From Bacteroides neonati (lineage in GTDB: Bacteria; Bacteroidota; Bacteroidia; Bacteroidales; Bacteroidaceae), in the NCBI RefSeq assembly GCF_000499785.1, contig NZ_HG726025.1, positions 62,001 to 126,000 on the forward strand: a stretch of 64,000 nucleotides of DNA, in the 5' to 3' direction. Under the pieces are notes generated by a model that saw only the letters and a program-made list of their open reading frames with translations, was not told where the DNA came from and searched no databases. Positions 6,386 to 16,355 of this stretch are shown here, one piece after another (positions within the stretch are counted from its first letter, which is position 1; each line of letters begins with the position of its first letter). The position numbers and the translations under genes were made by a program.

Positions 6386-8293
6386 ATGGGAAAAATTATT
6401 GGTATTGACTTAGGAACAACAAACTCTTGTGTTTCTGTATTTGAAGGAAACGAACCGGTAGTAATTGCTAACAGCGAAGGCAAACGTACTACTCCTTCTA
6501 TTGTAGCATTCGTTGATGGTGGCGAGCGTAAGGTCGGTGATCCTGCTAAGCGTCAAGCTATTACGAACCCTACAAGAACGATCTCCTCAATCAAACGCTT
6601 TATGGGCGAAAACTGGGATCAGGTTCAAAAAGAGATTGCTCGCGTTCCTTATAAAGTAGTAAAGGGAGACAACAATACACCTCGTATTGATATCGACGGT
6701 CGTTTGTACACTCCACAAGAAATTTCGGCTATGATTCTTCAGAAGATGAAGAAAACTGCCGAAGATTATTTGGGACAGGAAGTAACCGAAGCCGTTATCA
6801 CCGTGCCTGCTTACTTCTCTGACTCACAACGTCAGGCAACAAAAGAAGCCGGACAGATTGCCGGATTGGAAGTGAAACGTATTGTCAACGAGCCTACTGC
6901 CGCTGCATTGGCTTATGGTTTGGACAAGGCACACAAAGATATGAAGATTGCCGTATTCGACCTTGGTGGTGGTACATTCGATATCTCTATCCTCGAATTC
7001 GGTGGCGGTGTATTCGAAGTACTCTCTACTAATGGTGATACTCACTTGGGTGGTGATGACTTCGACCAGGTAATCATCGATTGGTTGGTTCAGGAATTCA
7101 AAAACGACGAAGGTGCCGACTTGAAAGTTGATCCTATGGCTATGCAACGTTTGAAAGAAGCTGCCGAAAAAGCAAAGATTGAACTTTCTTCTTCAAACAG
7201 CACAGAAATCAACCTGCCTTATATCATGCCGGTAAACGGTGTGCCTAAGCACTTAGTGAAGACATTGACTCGTGCTAAATTCGAATCATTGGCTCACGGA
7301 TTGATTCAGGCTTGTTTGGAACCTTGTAAGAAAGCGATGAGCGATGCAGGTTTGAGCAACTCAGATATCGACGAAGTAATCTTGGTAGGTGGATCATCAC
7401 GTATCCCTGCCGTACAGGAATTGGTTGAGAAATTCTTCGGTAAAGCTCCTTCAAAAGGTGTGAACCCCGACGAAGTAGTAGCCGTAGGTGCTGCCGTTCA
7501 AGGTGCTGTATTGACAGACGAAATCAAAGGTGTGGTATTGCTCGACGTTACTCCATTGTCAATGGGTATCGAAACAATGGGTGGTGTCATGACCAAGCTG
7601 ATCGAATCGAATACAACGATTCCTTGCAAGAAGAGCGAAACCTTCTCGACTGCTGCCGATAACCAAAGCGAGGTAACCATCCACGTATTGCAAGGCGAGC
7701 GTCCGATGGCTGCACAGAACAAGTCAATCGGTCAGTTCAACCTGGCAGGTATTGCTCCCGCCCGTCGTGGTGTTCCTCAGATTGAAGTAACATTCGATAT
7801 CGACGCAAATGGTATCTTGAAAGTATCTGCCAAGGACAAAGCAACCGGCAAAGAGCAAGCAATCCGTATCGAAGCTTCGAGCGGTTTGAGCAAAGAAGAG
7901 ATCGAAAAGATGAAAGCCGAAGCCGAAGCTAATGCCGAAGCCGATAAAAAAGAACGTGAGAAGATTGATAAGCTGAACCAAGCCGACAGCATGATTTTCC
8001 AGACCGAAAAGCAATTGGAAGAGTTGGGCGATAAGCTGTCAGCCGACAAGAAAGCTCCGATCGAAGCTGCTTTGACTAAGTTGAAAGAGGCTCACAAAGC
8101 GCAAGACCTGGCTACTATCGATACGGCAATGGCCGAGTTGAATACTGCTTTCCAGGCTGCAAGTGCTGAGATGTATGCACAAGGTGGTGCTCAGGCAGGT
8201 CCCGATATGAATGCCGGTCAAGCCAATGGCGCACAAGGCAATGGCGGACAGGAAGAGCATATTCAGGATGCTGATTTCGAAGAGGTGAAATAA
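6386..8293 (+). CDS. dnaK: Molecular chaperone DnaK (Hsp70)
   Basis: This is full-length Hsp70, 635 residues from the start MGKIIGIDLGTTNS. An upstream in-frame ATG at 6353 would add an Asn-rich leader and is rejected. The phosphate-1 loop (GIDLGTTNSCV), the EPTAAALAYGLDK segment and phosphate-2 (DLGGGTFDISILE) define the ATPase domain. The substrate-binding domain contains DVTPLSMGIETMGG, and the C-terminal helical lid ends in a Gly/Gln-rich linker and DADFEEVK. DnaK folds and disaggregates proteins in the cytoplasm with DnaJ and GrpE, whose genes are not in the window. Being monocistronic between two strong terminators is common for Bacteroidetes dnaK. A near-copy of its last eight codons occurs at 19587-19610. 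Confidence 0.99.
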   Translation: MGKIIGIDLGTTNSCVSVFEGNEPVVIANSEGKRTTPSIVAFVDGGERKVGDPAKRQAITNPTRTISSIKRFMGENWDQVQKEIARVPYKVVKGDNNTPRIDIDGRLYTPQEISAMILQKMKKTAEDYLGQEVTEAVITVPAYFSDSQRQATKEAGQIAGLEVKRIVNEPTAAALAYGLDKAHKDMKIAVFDLGGGTFDISILEFGGGVFEVLSTNGDTHLGGDDFDQVIIDWLVQEFKNDEGADLKVDPMAMQRLKEAAEKAKIELSSSNSTEINLPYIMPVNGVPKHLVKTLTRAKFESLAHGLIQACLEPCKKAMSDAGLSNSDIDEVILVGGSSRIPAVQELVEKFFGKAPSKGVNPDEVVAVGAAVQGAVLTDEIKGVVLLDVTPLSMGIETMGGVMTKLIESNTTIPCKKSETFSTAADNQSEVTIHVLQGERPMAAQNKSIGQFNLAGIAPARRGVPQIEVTFDIDANGILKVSAKDKATGKEQAIRIEASSGLSKEEIEKMKAEAEANAEADKKEREKIDKLNQADSMIFQTEKQLEELGDKLSADKKAPIEAALTKLKEAHKAQDLATIDTAMAELNTAFQAASAEMYAQGGAQAGPDMNAGQANGAQGNGGQEEHIQDADFEEVK

Positions 8294-8320
8294 TTCCGAT
8301 AAAGGAATACATAATAAATA

Positions 8321-8353
8321 AAAGCGTGCAGCTCAATGAGTTGCACGCTTTTT
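8321..8353 (+). terminator. dnaK terminator
   Basis: AAAGCGTGCA (8321-8330) pairs with TGCACGCTTT (8342-8351), with a further CTC/GAG pairing inside, followed by T residues. It lies 27 bases after the dnaK stop. Confidence 0.93.
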
Positions 8354-8610
8354 GCGTTTGTGGGGTTCATGGTTGCTATGTGTTTTCTATGGACTTTTTT
8401 TATCTCTTATTTGCGATATATTTGCATCACATCTTATTTGGCGAAAAGATACAACTAAGATTGATATAAACCATTTATAACGAAAAGAATATGCCAAGAG
8501 GTAATTACACCATTGTATCGGGCGGTGAAGGAGAAATATCAGCATTTGAAGGAAATGACTTATGAAAAATCTAAAGTTAGAACCAAGTATTTTTTTAATG
8601 TCTATATTTA
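8354..8610. other. Gap between dnaK and the defence operon
   Basis: No convincing gene is seen. TATATTTG at 8417-8424 is a good -7 box pointing right. A 24-codon frame follows at 8491-8565 (MPRGNYTIVSGGEGEISAF...) that ends abruptly and could be the start of a gene lost when the defence operon arrived. The 21 bases at 8410-8430 match 19536-19556 with only two differences. Confidence 0.5.
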
Positions 8611-9129
8611 TTATTTATTCGTTTCTCCGTATGCTACCTCTGATTCAGCAACCATGAGGCTATCATAGTTTTCCACAATTTTATATGCTTTGATTTTCCT
8701 GTCTTCAAGAAAAATATGATTTAAAGTATAAACTAATGATTCAAGTGTTTGCATGCGGACTTTAGGTTTTAGTTGACACTCCCAAATTGTGATGTAGTGC
8801 CAGCCCATAGTTGCAAGCTGGCATTGTTCTTTTTTATCACGCTCTTTGTTTCGTTCTATTTTCTTTTGCCAAAAGTCAATGTTTGTTTTAGGCAGGCGAA
8901 AGTATCTGCAATTATCATGACCATGCCAAAAACAACCATTCACAAAAATAGCTGTTCGGTATTTACGAAGCACTATATCAGGATGACCGGGTAGACGTGG
9001 ATGGTTTAGCCGATAGCGGAAACCATGGCTAAAAAGGAATTTCCGCACCAGCATTTCGGGTTTCGTGCCCTTTCCACGTATAGCAGCCATATTACGATGA
9101 CGCTGTTCTTTGGTTAGTACATCAGCCAT
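8611..9129 (-). CDS. vsr: Very-short-patch repair endonuclease (Vsr)
   Basis: Vsr nicks 5' of the T in T:G mismatches that arise when 5-methylcytosine deaminates, protecting sites modified by a Dcm-type methyltransferase. The 172-residue product shows the family pattern RHRNMAAIRGKGTKPEMLVR, then GFRYRLNHPRLPGHPDIVL with the catalytic Asp in PDIVL, then AIFVNGCFWHGHDNC with zinc/catalytic His and Cys residues, and PKTNIDFWQKKIERNKERD. The C-terminus runs about 30 residues beyond the usual end. It is the last gene of the defence operon, 5 bases after the ATPase gene, and its natural partner is the methyltransferase at 15223-16347. Confidence 0.95.
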   Translation of the reverse strand: MADVLTKEQRHRNMAAIRGKGTKPEMLVRKFLFSHGFRYRLNHPRLPGHPDIVLRKYRTAIFVNGCFWHGHDNCRYFRLPKTNIDFWQKKIERNKERDKKEQCQLATMGWHYITIWECQLKPKVRMQTLESLVYTLNHIFLEDRKIKAYKIVENYDSLMVAESEVAYGETNK

Positions 9130-9134
9130 TCCGT

Positions 9135-11336
9135 TTATTTGAGTTTGTCTTTACAGTCTTTGTATAATTGAATTAAATGATATATAGACATATCTATGAG
9201 AGGCTCAAACATAAAGCTATTTACATGAATTAGTTCAGGGGTTATCATATTAACACGCTCTATAGTAGTGTAATGAGCATCTCTCGGACAGACTTTTTTA
9301 AATTGACCTGTCCACCTCCCTGTCTGATTACCTGTTACGGCTAAATCTTCCTCACTTTTACCTGCAGCTATCATTTTGTCGTGCATATAATTTTCTGCCA
9401 AGTGTCTTATGGCAATAGATAAGCATACCTTATTCTCAATTAGTACTTGGTTAGGATTATCTTCAGCTATGATATTATCTGCAGTTTGCATAATTAGGTC
9501 GTAAATTTTACCTGCTGATTTCGGGCGTTTCATACCTCTACCTTGTGTAAAATCAATCATAATATTTATCACCTGCTCAATTGTTATAGTTCGTGTATTT
9601 GCTTTTCTATGAAGGCATTCGGTTAATGTTGTGTAATCGGTATCGCTTTCCCCTTTAGTATATTCTATCAAATTTCTAACAAAAGGAATCATGCTTATAA
9701 ATATTTTATCGTCATTATCATGATCGATAAAAGCATTAGTGTATACATTACCCTTATACTGGCCTTGATTGATGATAACCTTACCATTAGCTAAACGTTC
9801 CGCCATCCAGAGATTTGGCTGGAATAGGCTAAGGCGAGAAGACAATGTTCTATAGAAGTCATAATTATGAGTCAGCACAAGTATATAGAACTTATTGCTA
9901 CTATTTACAACAATATCTTTAATATATTCTACTATCGCATATTTGTTTTGGTAATCAAATGAATCAGCTATATCATCCATAACTAGAATCGTATCATGAT
10001 CCATTGTCTTACGTGCTTCCATTTCAAAGAGAAATTGCAGGATAATGAAGGCTCGTTTTTCGCCTCGACTAAGGATTTTCTCTAGGACTTCTTTCTCTAC
10101 TTTTGTTTCTGTACTTGGAGTCTCAATATAAGAAAACTGTAGTTTCGCTGCTTCTTGTTTGAGGATAATATCCTTTTGATTGGCTATAGAAACTTTTATT
10201 GGAACATGAAAGCGTGTATTATAAAGGGCAATAATTTGTTCCCATCTCTCTTGCTGCGAGTTAGCTTCTTTTAAGACTTGTTGTAGTGCCTCTTTATTTT
10301 TATTATAAACTTGTATATAAGCATCAAACAGCGGCTTTATCTCATTGTCTGCTAAATATCCTAACCAAACTTTCTTACGGAATACTTCATAGTTGATGAT
10401 TTCAGGTATCCATTCTGGATGATTGTTCAAAATAGACTTAAAGCCTCTCAATTCGATATTTTTGTCAATCGCTTTTGTGATTTTATCAAACGCTTTCTTT
10501 AAATTTTTGTCTTTTAAGAGACGTTGTTGCTCGTTATCAACAAGTTCTTGTAACTCTTTCTCGGATGACAATTCCGTATTGTCTTGAAGTACAATCTTAT
10601 GATTAACACCGAAAAATGAACCATCAGAAACATACTGTTGTAATTGTGCTACATGATACGTTCCAAATGTATGACCTTCTACGGTTCGGAATAGTTTAGA
10701 AGCTCCTAAAAGTCTATTGTAATTTTCGATATACACATTTAGGTTGTCTTTATTAGCTTCTGTAAATTTCTTGACATTCTCTTTGGTGTCAAATACATCA
10801 TTATACCTAAACTCAAACTTTGGAAGACCTGATTTGACTTCGTTGGTTAAACGCTCAAGTATACTAAAGATAGTGTCAATTTCATTTTGTTTGAAAGTAC
10901 CGAATATTTCCTTTTCACAATCAGAACTTAAAGAGACATTTTTTAGTTTACTCATTAGGAGGTCTTTCTTCTCTGACAATTGTTGATATATAGAGTCATA
11001 CCTATTTTTTAGTTCTGAGCTTGCAAGGAAATTCACAAATGACTTTGAACAATCAATATCATCATCCCCATTTACTACGAATATATTTTCCTTAGGCAAC
11101 TCCAAGTCGTTCGCTTTTAGTATGAAGTTCGATTCGTCCTTATCGTGTAGTTTGTCACACGGCTTCTCTTTGGACTGCCCTGATAAATAGCGCATGGTTT
11201 TGGCAAAAGATGTTTTCATCGAGCCATTAGGGGCATAAATCAAATGTATTTGTTTACCGGAAGTAAACTGGAATTCATGGTTGAGCTCCTTAATACCATA
11301 ACAATTCTTCCAATCTATTTTTATTGTTTGCACCAT
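9135..11336 (-). CDS. ABC-type ATPase of the defence operon, PrrC/RloC-like
   Basis: The 733-residue protein has an SMC/RecF-like ATPase split by a helical insertion. The Walker A variant APNGSMKTS is at residues 35-43, with Met where Gly or Ala is usual. A signature LSRGEKRAF lies near 421-429, Walker B with TILVMDDIADSFD near 447-459, and an H-loop LTHN near 488. Residues 120-400 are largely helical. The last 190 residues form a separate domain containing R554-N-L-I-E558 and H576, which recalls the Arg-x3-Glu...His triad of PrrC/RloC anticodon nucleases, though the spacing to His differs. It could be an abortive-infection effector guarding the restriction system or a DNA-sensing motor. It lies between the DUF2357 nuclease and vsr in one operon. 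Confidence 0.8.
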   Translation of the reverse strand: MVQTIKIDWKNCYGIKELNHEFQFTSGKQIHLIYAPNGSMKTSFAKTMRYLSGQSKEKPCDKLHDKDESNFILKANDLELPKENIFVVNGDDDIDCSKSFVNFLASSELKNRYDSIYQQLSEKKDLLMSKLKNVSLSSDCEKEIFGTFKQNEIDTIFSILERLTNEVKSGLPKFEFRYNDVFDTKENVKKFTEANKDNLNVYIENYNRLLGASKLFRTVEGHTFGTYHVAQLQQYVSDGSFFGVNHKIVLQDNTELSSEKELQELVDNEQQRLLKDKNLKKAFDKITKAIDKNIELRGFKSILNNHPEWIPEIINYEVFRKKVWLGYLADNEIKPLFDAYIQVYNKNKEALQQVLKEANSQQERWEQIIALYNTRFHVPIKVSIANQKDIILKQEAAKLQFSYIETPSTETKVEKEVLEKILSRGEKRAFIILQFLFEMEARKTMDHDTILVMDDIADSFDYQNKYAIVEYIKDIVVNSSNKFYILVLTHNYDFYRTLSSRLSLFQPNLWMAERLANGKVIINQGQYKGNVYTNAFIDHDNDDKIFISMIPFVRNLIEYTKGESDTDYTTLTECLHRKANTRTITIEQVINIMIDFTQGRGMKRPKSAGKIYDLIMQTADNIIAEDNPNQVLIENKVCLSIAIRHLAENYMHDKMIAAGKSEEDLAVTGNQTGRWTGQFKKVCPRDAHYTTIERVNMITPELIHVNSFMFEPLIDMSIYHLIQLYKDCKDKLK

Positions 11337-11413
11337 AATAAACTTTAAGTTTACGCAAATTCTTATTTATCAAATAACGTAATATCCCATTGTGTTTGCT
11401 GATTATAAAACAG

Positions 11414-13615
11414 CTATAACTTATCTACTGTCATCCACTCTTCCATTTTATCAAATGAAGTATCTATAAATGTATAGTTGATGAGTTTATGGGTATTAAT
11501 CGAATGATAATTATCGAATAGTTTACGGCTAAAACGCAATTCGAATGCCAAACGCATATCATCGGTTGCGCTTTCTCCTTCTATTTGCTTGGCTTCTTTC
11601 CCTGTTATAGTCCTTACACGGACAATCTCATATATATCACGGACACCTTCACCTTTTATATAAGGTATAAAGTAATGGAGATCATGCAATGCAATGGTTG
11701 TAGGGAATTTCGGCCCGGTATAGTATAAAGTCGCATTACCATCAAGGAAACTTTGTGTATATCCAGGTCTCGAACTGTTTCCAACCAAGCCAACAAGGAG
11801 GCGATTAGGGACTTGCAATAATGCGCCCTTTTGTGGTATCACTTTCGATATTGTTTCATGCGATTTGTTTTGAATAAGTTCTTCTATGAATTGCTCTAAA
11901 AGTAGTCGGTTATGAGTGTCTTTGGGTCGGAGTGGGAATGCTCCAATATTTACCTCATCTATAGTCTTACGGAACTTAGATACGGCAATGTCAGTTGGTT
12001 CGCCATCACCTGGAAATAGGATATAACCACCTATCACTTCTTTTTTCAAAGTATTCGATTGGCAATCTTTGTAATAGATAGCATCACGGTATCTGTGCAT
12101 TTGGTTGATTGCATCTTCGGGTGGAACATCTACTCCATTTTTATCTTTTCCATCAATACGATATTTCGCATCAAACAGATAAGTCATTTTCATGCCCTTT
12201 TGCAAATCACTCTTGGTAAGTTGCAACACAATATCCGGCTTTTGAGGTACAGTTGGCACTACCAAATCTTTTATGCCGACAGACCTGTTCTCACGTTCCG
12301 AACTCTTAGGGTTATAAATAAGTTCTGCCAGCTCTATACCATCTTTCTTAAAAAGGATGCGAGAATGTTCTCCTGTGCCCAAATTCCATGTAAACAGACC
12401 ATTCATTTCCATACGGTTTCTATGGTCTACATTTTCATTGGATAAGTTCAGTTTCTCTTTTACAATATGACTTACTTCTATGAAACACCAAATTTCATAA
12501 AGCGTGGCTATATCTTTGGTCTGCAAGCGATATATACCATCATTAAGTGAATAGGAACGTTGGAGCAGGCTCCATGTGCGATAGACCCGACTATATCCGG
12601 TTGCTTTTTGCAGAATCAAACTTTCTTGGCTCATTCCTTTGTAATTTCCCACGGTGCGGAAAAAGGGATTTCGTTGTAGACGTTTCAGTGTTGTCAATGT
12701 TGTTTGCATATTGGCTTTCATTACGTCAGAAGCATTCTTGACAATCTCTATACGTTTCTTCAAGGCTTCATATTTGCTGGTAATTTGTCCAAGTGCAAAC
12801 TTCAAGAATCTGTTTTCCTGTGTGTCATTTGTCCAGACACACTCTTCCACACGATATAGATGAGAACTGTCTTGTCTGTGTTCCGCCAGTTCGTTTTCTA
12901 TACAAGTGGGGATGAATGTCAGCCTATCAGCACGCTTATACGTCTCCTTTCCGTGCAAGCGATGTCGTGGCCGGTCAATGATATTCTTGCAAGCCTTTAT
13001 GAATTTCTGTTGTTCATTGGCAAATACACTCCACCAAATTATTTCCGGAGTCTCTCCGCTTGTATCGGGCGAAAAGCCATGAAAGGTTCTTCGCATATAA
13101 TCAAGTGAAAGCATTCTGTACTCTTGCTCAATATCCTCGATAATGACTTTCCAATGCTCATGATAGTTGAGCTTTGTGCTTAACACTTCAAAGGAGAAAA
13201 CAAAACTGCGGGTTTCTGTTCCTACTTGATATATGAGCTGTATTTCACTGCGCCCAACCTCATTGCCATAATTCAAGAAACCGGCCAATATTTGTCTGCG
13301 AAAAGTGAATTTTTCATTTTCACTCTGGAGAATAGAACCAAACTGAGCCTTTTTTACATAGCCCTTGAATTCCAACCAAATAGGATAATCGGCATTGTCG
13401 AAAAATATGGCAGGAGCTTTTTGGTTATTCTCAATCGTAACTTCTTCTCCGATATAGTTGCTTAGAGTAACAGATGCTACTCCTTCTGACCAAGAGTAAG
13501 TCGAGTGTAAGCCTTCTTCTCCCACATTACTCTTAGCCTTGCGCCAAATGTCATCGAACTTTGTGCATTCGACAATCATTTCAAAATCCTGGTGTTTTAT
13601 AGTAAGCAGTTCCAT
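11414..13615 (-). CDS. DUF2357 McrC-like nuclease subunit
   Basis: This 733-residue protein has the organisation of DUF2357 proteins, which partner McrB-type AAA+ motors. An N-terminal beta-rich region (residues 1-180) is followed by a helical DUF2357 segment, then a PD-(D/E)XK nuclease core. KPDIVLQL supplies the first acidic residue, and YLFDAKYRI near residues 476-484 supplies the D-x-K catalytic pair. In McrBC-like systems this subunit cuts DNA when driven by the GTPase. Its start lies 26 bases after the McrB-like stop, so the two are co-expressed. The C-terminal 200 residues (LPRPK..., VGNSSRPGY) are of unknown role and may recognise DNA. Confidence 0.85.
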   Translation of the reverse strand: MELLTIKHQDFEMIVECTKFDDIWRKAKSNVGEEGLHSTYSWSEGVASVTLSNYIGEEVTIENNQKAPAIFFDNADYPIWLEFKGYVKKAQFGSILQSENEKFTFRRQILAGFLNYGNEVGRSEIQLIYQVGTETRSFVFSFEVLSTKLNYHEHWKVIIEDIEQEYRMLSLDYMRRTFHGFSPDTSGETPEIIWWSVFANEQQKFIKACKNIIDRPRHRLHGKETYKRADRLTFIPTCIENELAEHRQDSSHLYRVEECVWTNDTQENRFLKFALGQITSKYEALKKRIEIVKNASDVMKANMQTTLTTLKRLQRNPFFRTVGNYKGMSQESLILQKATGYSRVYRTWSLLQRSYSLNDGIYRLQTKDIATLYEIWCFIEVSHIVKEKLNLSNENVDHRNRMEMNGLFTWNLGTGEHSRILFKKDGIELAELIYNPKSSERENRSVGIKDLVVPTVPQKPDIVLQLTKSDLQKGMKMTYLFDAKYRIDGKDKNGVDVPPEDAINQMHRYRDAIYYKDCQSNTLKKEVIGGYILFPGDGEPTDIAVSKFRKTIDEVNIGAFPLRPKDTHNRLLLEQFIEELIQNKSHETISKVIPQKGALLQVPNRLLVGLVGNSSRPGYTQSFLDGNATLYYTGPKFPTTIALHDLHYFIPYIKGEGVRDIYEIVRVRTITGKEAKQIEGESATDDMRLAFELRFSRKLFDNYHSINTHKLINYTFIDTSFDKMEEWMTVDKL

Positions 13616-13641
13616 AGTTTCTTGCAGATGTCTGATAGCTT

Positions 13642-15219
13642 TTAGCCCCAGAAACTTGTATAACCGGATGACAGTCGTTCTTGCATTTCTTTCAGTTTGG
13701 CTATGGAAACAGATTCTATTTTCTTATCTTCTCCGGTTAATGCCAACAACTGCGTTTCAATAGTAATAATAAGCCTTTCAAGAAGTGAATGCCTGACTTT
13801 TGTATCATCACCTTCAATGCGCGATAAGATTTTCATGCTTGTAATTTCATCCAATGCTGTTGCTATGACCTCATCCTCACTGAACTCGTTTCCGTTTTCA
13901 TCCATGTTGTAAGGCAAGTTGTTTACCACATAAAGTAAGAACTCGTTTCTTGTACGATAGGCAATCTTGAACGGTGTTCCATTAAGGACATCATTCACAG
14001 CTTGCAAATAGGTCAATACCTTATTGCAAACATCCTCGTTATCAGCATATACATCCATACCTTCTATGGCTGTACTGATAAGCATTTTACCATTCAGTTT
14101 GCCAATGCGTTCATATTTGCTGTCCAATCCGGCATACAAATCCACTTCATTCATTTCTATGGTCATGGCACGGTCAAGCACCTTTCGGGAGAAAGAGAAA
14201 GTTGTTTCATCCATGTTTACCGTACCCACTACAATTAGATTTTGTGGAATGATAATGCCTTCTTCCAAAAAGCGGTTCCTTAATGCTTCATTGTCTCCTG
14301 TCAGTTCGGCAGTCAATACTCGATACCAATCTTCCGTACTTTTCTTTAAGATAGGATCAGTTGTAATCGTGCCGCCTTCATTACTTTTGCGAGATTCTAT
14401 CACGCTAAGAAATTCTGCAAAATATTGTTCTACAGGAGCAAGATTCATTTCATCCAGACAAAGGAAATAAGGTACATCTAAGTTCTCCCAAGCCTGTGTG
14501 ATAAATCTTAAGAAATCGCCAATTATATATATGGGGCTTCCGCTGACACGACTCACATATCCCATGAGTTCAGTAGAATCGTGCCAATTAGGTTTTACTT
14601 GAATCATCTCAAAATTTTTAGGTTTCTGAGCTTTGTATTCGGTAGAATCTTCGTCCCAACACGCGCGGGCGAGTTCACGAACAATGCGGCTCTTACCTGT
14701 ACCGGATATGCCGGCAAGCAAAAGAAAGGGCTTGGTCTTGATGGCGGTAATGATGTCTATATGCTTATATACCTGTTCGTCTGATGTATTCCTGTTAGTG
14801 GATGGATAATCAAGTAACTCTTTTGTTAAAACCGTTATTTTTCCTGCTGGGTGAGGATGGGTCGGAATCCATACCAAGTGTTTTCTTCCTTTTGAGAAAT
14901 GCGTGTAAAATTCTGATGTGTGAGCAAATAAAGCCTCCCATGCAGAACGGGCACTTCCTGAACCATTCCAAACAGATTCTATATGTAAAGGCTTGTTTTC
15001 AACAACCTTATTTACAAACATACGGAGATTTTCCGTTGTTATATTGGCACTTTTCGTAGAACCTTTTTCTGTATCAACTTTTGTCGCTGATATGTATTCT
15101 TCAGCATGGTCCACAGCATCAAGCTGAATTTTATTTGTTCCAGCTTTTACATAATCTAGATTAACCTTTTTGGGTAATTCGTCGATTAATTTTAAGAAGT
15201 GTTCTAAAGTTAAAGCCAT
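13642..15219 (-). CDS. McrB-like AAA+ GTPase/ATPase
   Basis: The 525-residue protein has a Walker A GISGTGKS at residues 170-177. Walker B is FLCLDEMNLAPVEQYFAEFLSVIE near 252-275. A sensor region VVGTVNMDETTFSFSRKVLDRA closely matches McrB (the NxxD GTP-specificity motif appears as NMDE). The first 150 residues, ending in a WIPTHPHPAGK segment, form a specificity or scaffold domain unlike the EcoKMcrB methylcytosine-binding domain. With the DUF2357 nuclease it makes a LlaJI/McrBC-like translocating restriction pair. It overlaps closely (3 bases apart) with the methyltransferase gene, so the restriction and modification functions are linked. Confidence 0.9.
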   Translation of the reverse strand: MALTLEHFLKLIDELPKKVNLDYVKAGTNKIQLDAVDHAEEYISATKVDTEKGSTKSANITTENLRMFVNKVVENKPLHIESVWNGSGSARSAWEALFAHTSEFYTHFSKGRKHLVWIPTHPHPAGKITVLTKELLDYPSTNRNTSDEQVYKHIDIITAIKTKPFLLLAGISGTGKSRIVRELARACWDEDSTEYKAQKPKNFEMIQVKPNWHDSTELMGYVSRVSGSPIYIIGDFLRFITQAWENLDVPYFLCLDEMNLAPVEQYFAEFLSVIESRKSNEGGTITTDPILKKSTEDWYRVLTAELTGDNEALRNRFLEEGIIIPQNLIVVGTVNMDETTFSFSRKVLDRAMTIEMNEVDLYAGLDSKYERIGKLNGKMLISTAIEGMDVYADNEDVCNKVLTYLQAVNDVLNGTPFKIAYRTRNEFLLYVVNNLPYNMDENGNEFSEDEVIATALDEITSMKILSRIEGDDTKVRHSLLERLIITIETQLLALTGEDKKIESVSIAKLKEMQERLSSGYTSFWG

Positions 15220-15222
15220 AGA

Positions 15223-16347
15223 CTAATTATTTATGTGATTAACATAGTCGTTAATAGAGTTTGCTATGCCATTTGCTAATACAAAAGGAACTCCGTTTCC
15301 AACTGTCTTAAAGGCGTCTGTTAGTGATATATCTTTTGGCAGAATAAAATTTGCAGGTAATGATTGGATTGCCAGTGATTCTGCAACAGATATTCTTCGA
15401 GGCAGGAAGGGATGTATATGAACCTCATTATTTCCATAGGCGGCGGTTGGAGAATATCGCCATCTATGCAGACGTTTATAACATTTCTTTTCCACATCAC
15501 CTTCTTCTTTTGTCCTAAATCTTACAATTCCTGCACGTGGCTGAAAATACATATTGGCATTGGGATGATGTGTGACGTCATTTTCCGTCCACCAATGTTG
15601 TGTGGTCAATTCTGCTATAATACCATTAGGCATAGGTATAGGGGTGTTTTCTTGATAGGGAGATTTATTAGGCCAGGGAAGACTTTTTATTTCTTTCAGG
15701 TTATATCGTTTATGCGCTTCCCAAGGGAAATTTGTTAAAACTCCGCCATCAGTTTGAAGATGTAGTCTATCAACGGCATCTTGGTGAAATCCTATTAATA
15801 TAATTCTATCTCTATCTTGTGCTGCTCCGAATTCTAAGGAGTTTACAAGTTGTTCAGTTAAAGAATATCCATGCTCTCTAAATCGCTGTTTCAAGTCTTC
15901 AAAGAATTGCCTATGTCTTGCAGTTCTATATAGTCCTTTAACATTTTCAAAAAGGAAAAAATCCGGAAGTGCTGTACAAATCAGTTGCGCATACGTTCCA
16001 GATAACCTGCCATTTTCTCCATCGCGTCCTTTATTTTTCCCTGCTACAGAAAAATCGGGGCATGGAGGACCTCCAATAAAGCCGGTAAGTTCTTCTTCTT
16101 TCGATTCTTCTACCCAATTTATAAGTCTTTGAAGTCTGTCTTCATGTTCTCCATCAATATATTCAGTTATATCTTCTATATGGTGGCCGTATCTAGGTTC
16201 TTGCAATCCTATATTTTGCCTTGCATAACGATAAATACGATTAAAAGCTTCGTGAAATTCATTCACGAAAACAATATTATAACCACCTTGTAATTCGAAT
16301 CCTAAATCCAAAAAACCAGCTCCTGCAAAAAATGAAAATATGTTCAT
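15223..16347 (-). CDS. DNA (cytosine-5) methyltransferase
   Basis: All hallmark motifs of C5-methyltransferases are present in 374 residues. Motif I is FSFFAGAGFLDLGFE, motif IV is GGPPCPDFSVAGKNKGRDG with the catalytic Cys at residue 96, and motif VI is FLFENVKGL. Motif VIII is QDRDRIILIG, and motif X is DAFKTVGNGVPFVLANGIA. It transfers a methyl group from S-adenosylmethionine to cytosine C5 within a sequence set by the variable region around residues 220-290. It is preceded by a small Xre regulator and followed by the McrB-like gene. Its product protects the host from the McrB/DUF2357 nuclease, or marks its sites. The presence of Vsr supports a Dcm-like T:G repair need. Confidence 0.96.
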   Translation of the reverse strand: MNIFSFFAGAGFLDLGFELQGGYNIVFVNEFHEAFNRIYRYARQNIGLQEPRYGHHIEDITEYIDGEHEDRLQRLINWVEESKEEELTGFIGGPPCPDFSVAGKNKGRDGENGRLSGTYAQLICTALPDFFLFENVKGLYRTARHRQFFEDLKQRFREHGYSLTEQLVNSLEFGAAQDRDRIILIGFHQDAVDRLHLQTDGGVLTNFPWEAHKRYNLKEIKSLPWPNKSPYQENTPIPMPNGIIAELTTQHWWTENDVTHHPNANMYFQPRAGIVRFRTKEEGDVEKKCYKRLHRWRYSPTAAYGNNEVHIHPFLPRRISVAESLAIQSLPANFILPKDISLTDAFKTVGNGVPFVLANGIANSINDYVNHINN

Positions 16348-16355
16348 TCGTTATT

